A stretch of DNA of 64,000 bases. It comes from Rhabditophanes sp. KR3021. Taxonomy: Eukaryota > Nematoda > Chromadorea > Rhabditida > Alloionematidae. The position numbers and the translations under genes were made by a program. The stretch is taken from positions 992,001 to 1,056,000 of the forward strand of contig CAUJLY010000001.1 of NCBI GenBank assembly GCA_963281155.1, written 5' to 3'. Shown here piece after piece: positions 58,592 to 64,000 of the stretch. The notes beneath the pieces are model-generated. The model was not told where the DNA came from and did no database searches. It was given only the letters and a program-made list of their open reading frames with translations. The number at the start of each line of letters is the position of its first letter. Positions within the stretch are counted from its first letter, which is position 1.

Positions 58592-58709
58592 TGCAATAAA
58601 TACACAAATAAATTGATGGTATTTATTCTTAAAAATGATAATAAAACAAATAAATCGAAAAGGTTCTCTCAAAAGGATGCTTGTCATCCTTTATTGATCA
58701 TTTATAGCA
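58592..58709 (-). repeat. 5' LTR
   Basis: 118 bp starting TGCTATAAATGATCAATAAA on the minus strand. It supplies the premature stop (TAA at 58702-58704) of the host receptor and an early AATAAA that could end its transcript. Confidence 0.92.
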
Positions 58710-60327
58710 GCAAATTATTAGGAACTATGCTTGATTTGTTGTCGATGCAAAGTGATTTGCTACGGAAGTTGTCGTGGTGCTTGCCATTTGGTTTGAGGCA
58801 GACACCTTTGCCTTCGACATAGCTACCGCCATGGACGTTTGAGAGATTGGAAAGGTTCCGGGCACGAAGTGTAACTGGCTGGCCTTTTACCATTGCGTGC
58901 TTTTTTAGTTTTTTGCAACAGACGATGTGGTAACAAATTCTTCTTATATCTGGGTTGATTAGACAATAGAAGTAAAAGTTCATTGCGAATTTAGTAAACT
59001 CGAGGATATTTGTGATTGCTCTAAATATTTGAAATCCAAACTCGCTTTGTCTTGAGTCCGAAACGAAGATAGTCAAAGGAGCCGCTAAAATAATTTTTAA
59101 CAAGTTGGAGAATAGCAATCGTTACCTGGAATTGTGCAGACCATAAAAATGATGACAATAGCAAATAACAAAGAAAACAATCTTTTTTCCTCCTGTTCAG
59201 ATCTCTCAGAAATATTCTTACTCTGGTGAGGTGATGTTAATCGTCTCAGTCGATCTTTCTTAGTACTTCGGTAAGTAATTAGAATCTTAGCATTACAAAA
59301 AGCAATTATCAAGAACGGACACCCCCTCGTAATTAATTCCCTTAACCATTCATAAACTTTAAACCAAGTTTCATTTTGCATACTTCCATCACAAATAACA
59401 TATGAACATTCAGCCAAATTATCTGGTACCAAATGAACGTTTCTTTTAGTTGCCCTTAAAATAGCGACATTAAAAAAATGAAGAACCAAAACTTGCCATA
59501 ATGCATTGACCCCAAAACTAAAAACATAAATTAAACTAAACAACCAATAACAGCACTTTCGTTTCCTTAAAAGTCCAAAATAAAAAGGATGACATACAGC
59601 CATATATTGTGATAACGTCAAGCAAACTACTATCCACACACTAGCTCCCATCAATGAATTAACCTTCAAAATAAGTCAAATGTTAATTATAATCAAGTAT
59701 CAATCACCTACCAATGGAAACCCAATATGAGCATAATACAAAGCCGACAATTGCGAACAAAATCTGATATTCAAAAAGTACAAAATCATTGGAATGACAG
59801 AAAAAAGAGATAGCTGAAATTAAATTAAATAAACTATTAGATTTTAGATGTGTACGTGTAAATATCATTTATCCAACAGCCTATTTTTTACTGCCACTTC
59901 ACAAATGAATAATTTAATTTGGATACATTTTTATTGTGTGGTATCCAAATTTTATAAAAAAGTTAACTCAATTTAGTAGAAGTAGAAATAAATCCACCAA
60001 AAAATAGTTTCTCCTTAAGTTTTAAAAAATACCACCATGATATGTGGGAAAGAAACGTACCAAATCCGTCATAGCCAACAAAGTCAAGTAAGTATATACA
60101 ATAGAAGCCTTTCTAAGTAGAGGATGCGTCAACGTCGCTACAGTAAGAATATCCCCAACGATTCCAAAGATAATGATGATAGGAGCGATATATCCATATG
60201 TGATTCGATTCAACTTAGACACGTCTCCATAGTCAGATCCAAATTGACTTTGATTCCATGCATTGTCCGGAATAATATGCCCATCGTACCGTTGAATTAA
60301 CTCACAAACGGAAGCTGGCACTGCCAT
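58702..60327 (-). CDS. rhodopsin-family neuropeptide receptor, 3' end disrupted by LTR element
   Basis: Exons 60327..60061, 59813..59712, 59663..59126 and 59084..58702 splice in frame. Donors include GTACGT and GTAGGT. The start is the ATG at 60327 (MAVPASVCEL). Helix 1 is YGYIAPIIIIFGIVGDIL, helix 2 spans the exon junction (MTDL-LSLFSVIPMIL), SQYMAVCHPF occupies the DRY position, a long third loop ends EEKRLFSLLFAIVIIF, and helix 7 ends FYFYCLINPDIRR (NPxxY diverged). It resembles FMRFamide-type and other peptide receptors. The tail runs PNNLLL-stop, where the last codons come from the LTR; the ancestral tail lies at 53829-53961. The receptor core is intact, so it may still work with an altered tail. 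Confidence 0.82.
58710..58714 (+). repeat. target-site duplication, right copy (GCAAA)
   Basis: Matches 53957-53961 exactly and adjoins the right LTR. Confidence 0.85.
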
Positions 60328-61672
60328 ATGAGTGGAGATTGATACTATTAACAAGAACAAATCACTCTACTAGAGAGGATGCTGAATTTGGCGTAGTATT
60401 TCTGAAAAAGTAAACTTTTTAATAAAATACAATGTTTAAACGCTTATTAAATGTGCGTCACTTTATTTTGTATAAATATAGGCACCCTTTTACATCATAA
60501 TATATATATTCTTAAACTTGATAATTGTGCTACTTTTTGAAGAAAAAAATGTTTTCTCAATCACAGCAGTAGATATAAGGACGTTGCGTTTAAAATTTAA
60601 AAAATAAACTTTATCATCATCAAATAGACATAGTGAGCTTTAATATTAATTTTCATATAATTTCCTTAGCAATTGCAGTTAGTCGTAATCAAATTGGGAG
60701 TTGTAGGGGATAACTTAGAATATCACTAAGCAAGCTAGACAACAACTGGACATGATGTTTTATTGTGTGAGGCGATAAAAAAATATTAAAATAAATAAAT
60801 TAGCAAGTGCAAAGTATATGTATTTAGTATCAAATCGAAACTTCATACTATCTATTTTTAAATAATGTACTTTCTTAAAATATACTTTTTACAACATTCT
60901 TACACTATTAGAAGGGGCAAGAGAAGAATTGTTTCAAAATCATTTTGTTTTGACATACATTAATATAAGGGGCCATGTATAAAAAAGTGGTCAAACATGC
61001 GAATTATATGTATGAAACCTGATGTTTAAGATGTTAACAATATGGTTTGATGGCTTTAATGGTGGGAGTTTGAGAAGAATGTTGTTTTGGCAAGACTCAA
61101 CTACAACTATCAACCACTTTTTAAGGCAATTTAAAAAGACAAATGACGCTACACTCATTTTGACAATCTAAATAATATATTTATAAGTTAATTATGTCTT
61201 TTGTACTAAGGGCCAACATGAATCAGAAGAAGAAAAAGTGAAGATCACCTTGAACATCCAAATTAGTAAAATAAAGAATAGTTCCTGTTTTTGGCGAGGT
61301 CATCCTGTTTCAAAGCAGCTTACATAAACATATCTCTTGCCCAAACTAGTTGAACATTAATATACGTAAAATTATTAGATGTAAAACAAAAAATATCAAA
61401 GCTAACCATTCCGCCATTCCTTTCATCAATCCTAATATATCTTTCTCTAACATGATAAAGATTAAAAAACCAATCAAATGCCTCCTGCACTATATACTTA
61501 ATATATAAATAACTATAAATTTATAGTTAACCGACCAAATATATATACACCATCCACATATTATAATGTTTTTTCCTAGCAAAGTTGTTATATTGTTCAT
61601 ACCCCACCAAATTGGCTTTGATTATATAAGGGAAAATATATATTATATGTGTATCTAGTAATTATTAGTGCC
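60328..61672. other. intergenic, no gene seen
   Basis: AT-rich sequence upstream of the receptor gene. TATATAAG at about 61624-61630 may serve the small ORF that follows. Confidence 0.45.
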
Positions 61673-61855
61673 ATGATATGGATGTTGTCAAAGCAATGGA
61701 CTATACCAAAAATTAGTGAAGATGAATGGAAATATAAACTAGGATTTTTTGAAAAATGTGTGGCTTCTTTATCGCATAATTCAGAAGGAAAAAAAGATAT
61801 ATTGATGACAAGCATAAAAAAGACTCCCCACAAACTCTATTATTGGAGTAAATGA
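61673..61855 (+). CDS. possible 60-residue protein, unknown
   Basis: MIWMLSKQWTIPKISEDEW, then KYKLGFFEKCVASLSH and a Lys-rich end (KKTPHKLYYWSK). A TATATAAG box lies about 45 bp upstream, the same geometry as other small genes here. The antisense strand is also open, so support is weak. Confidence 0.28.
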   Translation: MIWMLSKQWTIPKISEDEWKYKLGFFEKCVASLSHNSEGKKDILMTSIKKTPHKLYYWSK

Positions 61856-63072
61856 AGGGGGTGTTTACGAAGAATAGAAAAATAATAATCAGTTGGTGGT
61901 AAAGACTTTTAAAATATTTTGACACTGTTTTAAAAAAAGATGATGTTGACATCAATAATAAGATTCTTTTTAATATTAATTCATTTACACCTCAATTAAT
62001 TGAATATTTATTTTGCTTTAACTGCTGCGCCTCTTCCTATTGAAAGGCAGGGATAGTGGTGGTGTCCTTATCTTTTTTAGATGAGTGTAAAATAAATATT
62101 AAAACAAATTTGAAAAGGAAGTGACACGAAGGATATAAAAATTCCTTTTTTGTACTGCTTCCAAAAAGTAAGAAGATGGCGCTTTCTAATTAAGGGAAAC
62201 GGAAAGGTTGTTGCGAGCAAAAGGACAATTAACGCTTGGACACTGCCATTTTTTGAATTGACAAAAGTCATGTCCTTTTAGGGGGTATTTGTGGACTTTA
62301 GATAAGGATAATTTAAGGATGATGGCATTGTTTTGTAATAGAATTATTTGAATGGAAGTCAATCTTTTTGATTAAAATCTACGAGATTGACAGTTCTAAT
62401 GATGAAGGAGACGATAATAATTATGGCAGACTAAGTTGAATTGCGATGAAAGGGTATTAGTTTTGGATAAAATAATAAACGACAAAAATAGATTTGTAAT
62501 AACTTCTAAATAGTATACAATCACCATTTAAAATAGATTAAGCCATCCTTGACGTTACAAACAAAACGCATCTATATAAAGAAACAAAAGTTTATTTTAT
62601 TAATCCAAAAACTGAATATAGAAAATATTGCAACAAAATTTATGGACAGGAAGAAAGTTTTGAGACTCCCTAAATTAGATTATACGGTAGATGATATGAA
62701 TAAAAGATAACAAGGATGAAATGATACATTGTTAGTGATAGACTGATTGGTTAAGCGGAAATAAAATGATGAAGTATAAAGAAAGGGGACAAAATTGAAT
62801 GATATATATAAATGTTGAAGAAGAGGATGTGCTTTAAAATATGGCTAATAATATTTTTGTATTGCCTTTTGAGGAAGATGTTGCTAGATACATTTATTTT
62901 ATTTGAGAGCAATGTAACAAGTTCTTTTATTAACTGTTTAGGATCATCATTTGTAGAAACTTAGTTTGATAGTGCAATGAAATTTAGAGTGTGTGACTTT
63001 TTTAACCGGATAATGACCCGTTTTTAAAATGTAAAGCATTTGTTGATTTGTAATTGTGTTATTATTTTATCT
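61856..63072. other. intergenic, no gene seen
   Basis: AT-rich. No supported feature. Confidence 0.45.
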
Positions 63073-63540
63073 TCACAACAAAGTTTGTTCCAACATAATT
63101 TCTTCATAACCGGGAGGAGGATTGACAGTAAAAGCTTTGAATTTGACATCAAGAATAGCTCCGTCATCAACAAAAAGCATCGGAAAGACTTGTCCACGAA
63201 CAGCTGATATTGAGCTGGAAACAAGGTTTGAGTTGTGGTAGAATTTAAGATCTACATGATCAAAGCAAACTCCTATAATCAAACAACACATTTTTTATTT
63301 CTTGTTAACATGTCTTTTGGTGGAAAGGAATAGTAATAACTTACCTATTGTGTCACCTTCTTGAAGACGTTCATAACTAGATATGAGATTAATGTTAAGC
63401 AAAATGATTGTTATAATTTATTTATATTTAATGCAAACTCTATATCAACAAAATTTCCTAAAGGAAATTGATGATGCATTCAAATTGGGGTAACATAAGT
63501 ATTTGACCATATCAAAATGCCATGATCTTAATTTGCCGTT
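63073..63540 (-). pseudogene. SPRYD7-like (SPRY domain) gene, 5' part degenerate
   Basis: Exons 63376..63345 and 63272..63073 splice in frame (LQEGDTI-GVCFDHVDLKF) and carry the C-terminal half of a SPRYD7-type SPRY domain: ISAVRGQVFPMLFVDDGAIL, then NPPPGYEEIMLEQTLL, the family's ending. Upstream (about 63540-63400) only a decayed match remains: GILIWSNTYVTP, a stop, then HQFPLGNFVDIEFAL. The N-terminal third is not found, so the copy is probably dead, or its 5' exons are divergent. Confidence 0.55.
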
Positions 63541-63605
63541 TATTATTCAGCTAATTCAACGTTTTTATCAATTCCAGTATTCTTGTCTAACATAGGGCTG
63601 TTGAG

Positions 63606-64000
63606 ATGGAAGGGGTGTCCAAGAAGATACTTGACAAAGAAGGAGATGTCATTATCTATACTCTCCAAGAGGAAGGAAGTGAGAATAATAAGATCAGTTA
63701 TATCGGGTCGTCGAGTAATCAAACACAAATGGGTATTCGCCTAACACAATATTTCCAACCAAGTAATTTGAGGGAAAAAATCTTAAGTGTTGGTGGATCA
63801 ACTATTGCGGTGGAAAAGAGTATAAACATTGTGTTGCATGAGTATGATGTTGGTGGCGGAGAAGCAGATATTGAATATCTGGTGATTTCTGCTGGGTTTA
63901 AAAAACTGAGGCATGTCTTTAAGAACTTTAGGAACGGATCTTTCCCATTATCTGGGTATAAGTTGCTACCAATTGGACTTAATTCATTAGAAAAGAATAG
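63606..64000 (+). CDS. unknown protein, continues beyond the right edge
   Basis: At least 131 codons stay open from ATG 63606 (MEGVSKKILDKEGDVIIYTL) to the window end. The segment VIIYTLQEEG...ISYIGSSSN loosely resembles a GIY-YIG nuclease core, but this is not secure. Later parts: LSVGGSTIAVEKSINIVLHE and GGGEADIEYLVISAGFKKL. It is divergent from the SPRYD7-like relic. The start could lie further upstream, since acceptors are present at about 63570 and 63590. Confidence 0.55.
   Translation, partial: MEGVSKKILDKEGDVIIYTLQEEGSENNKISYIGSSSNQTQMGIRLTQYFQPSNLREKILSVGGSTIAVEKSINIVLHEYDVGGGEADIEYLVISAGFKKLRHVFKNFRNGSFPLSGYKLLPIGLNSLEKN

Larger units (their letters stand above)
53962..58709 (-). 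mobile_element. complete Ty3/gypsy-like LTR retrotransposon with dual RNase H
   Basis: 4,748 bp on the minus strand with two 118-bp LTRs that look identical (TG...CA ends), 5-bp flanking duplications, a putative primer-binding site beginning TGG directly inside the 5' LTR, and one intact 1427-codon polyprotein ORF. LTR identity plus the open ORF indicate a young and possibly active copy. It lies in the last exon of a GPCR gene in the same orientation. The LTR contains TATAAA and AATAAA signals near its 5' end. Confidence 0.92.

Overview
The window looks like nuclear DNA of a nematode. It is AT-rich and carries very short introns (mostly 37-50 bp, with TTTCAG/TTTTAG acceptors). It also has nematode-only chemoreceptor families (Srh, Sre, Srt, Srv-like), a 5S rRNA gene, and eukaryotic tRNA-Lys(CTT) and tRNA-Asp(GTC) genes. 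All gene models were read by eye from reading frames and splice signals. No database search was possible.

Layout. Positions 1-17.5 kb are a dense block of conserved single-copy genes: IFT54/DYF-11 (intraflagellar transport), an FCP1-type RNA polymerase II CTD phosphatase, a SEFIR-domain IL-17-receptor-like protein, EPG5 (autophagosome-lysosome tethering) and an SLC44/CTL choline-transporter-like protein. From about 18 kb the character changes to an accessory, chromosome-arm-like landscape. It has lineage-expanded chemoreceptors, a small KH protein, small secreted proteins, orphan short genes, dispersed repeats, and many recognisable but frameshifted gene relics: a core-2/I-branching glycosyltransferase, a Cys-rich secreted protein, an SPRYD7-like gene and several unknowns.

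Three items stand out. (1) At 27.56-28.68 kb a cytosolic 374-residue protein consists of 19 tandem 18-20-residue units, with about 113 cysteines almost all in CxC pairs. It looks like a giant polyvalent metallothionein and sits behind a TATA box and a GATA (AGATAAG) site. (2) At 53.96-58.71 kb lies a complete, apparently very young LTR retrotransposon. It has identical 118-bp LTRs, a 5-bp target duplication GCAAA and one uninterrupted 1427-codon ORF. The RNase H that follows its reverse transcriptase has lost catalytic acidic residues, while a second RNase H with all four acidic residues sits after the integrase. (3) That element has landed inside the last exon of a neuropeptide-type GPCR gene. 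The receptor frame now stops a few bases inside the LTR, and its former C-terminal tail (about 43 codons plus stop) lies intact and in frame on the far side, 4.75 kb away.

The second half also holds a seven-exon BTB-BACK-Kelch gene, a 4-TM LAPTM-like gene, an orphan two-exon 145-aa gene, a lone 5S rRNA gene, a 420-bp dispersed repeat present twice, and a coding gene running off the right edge.
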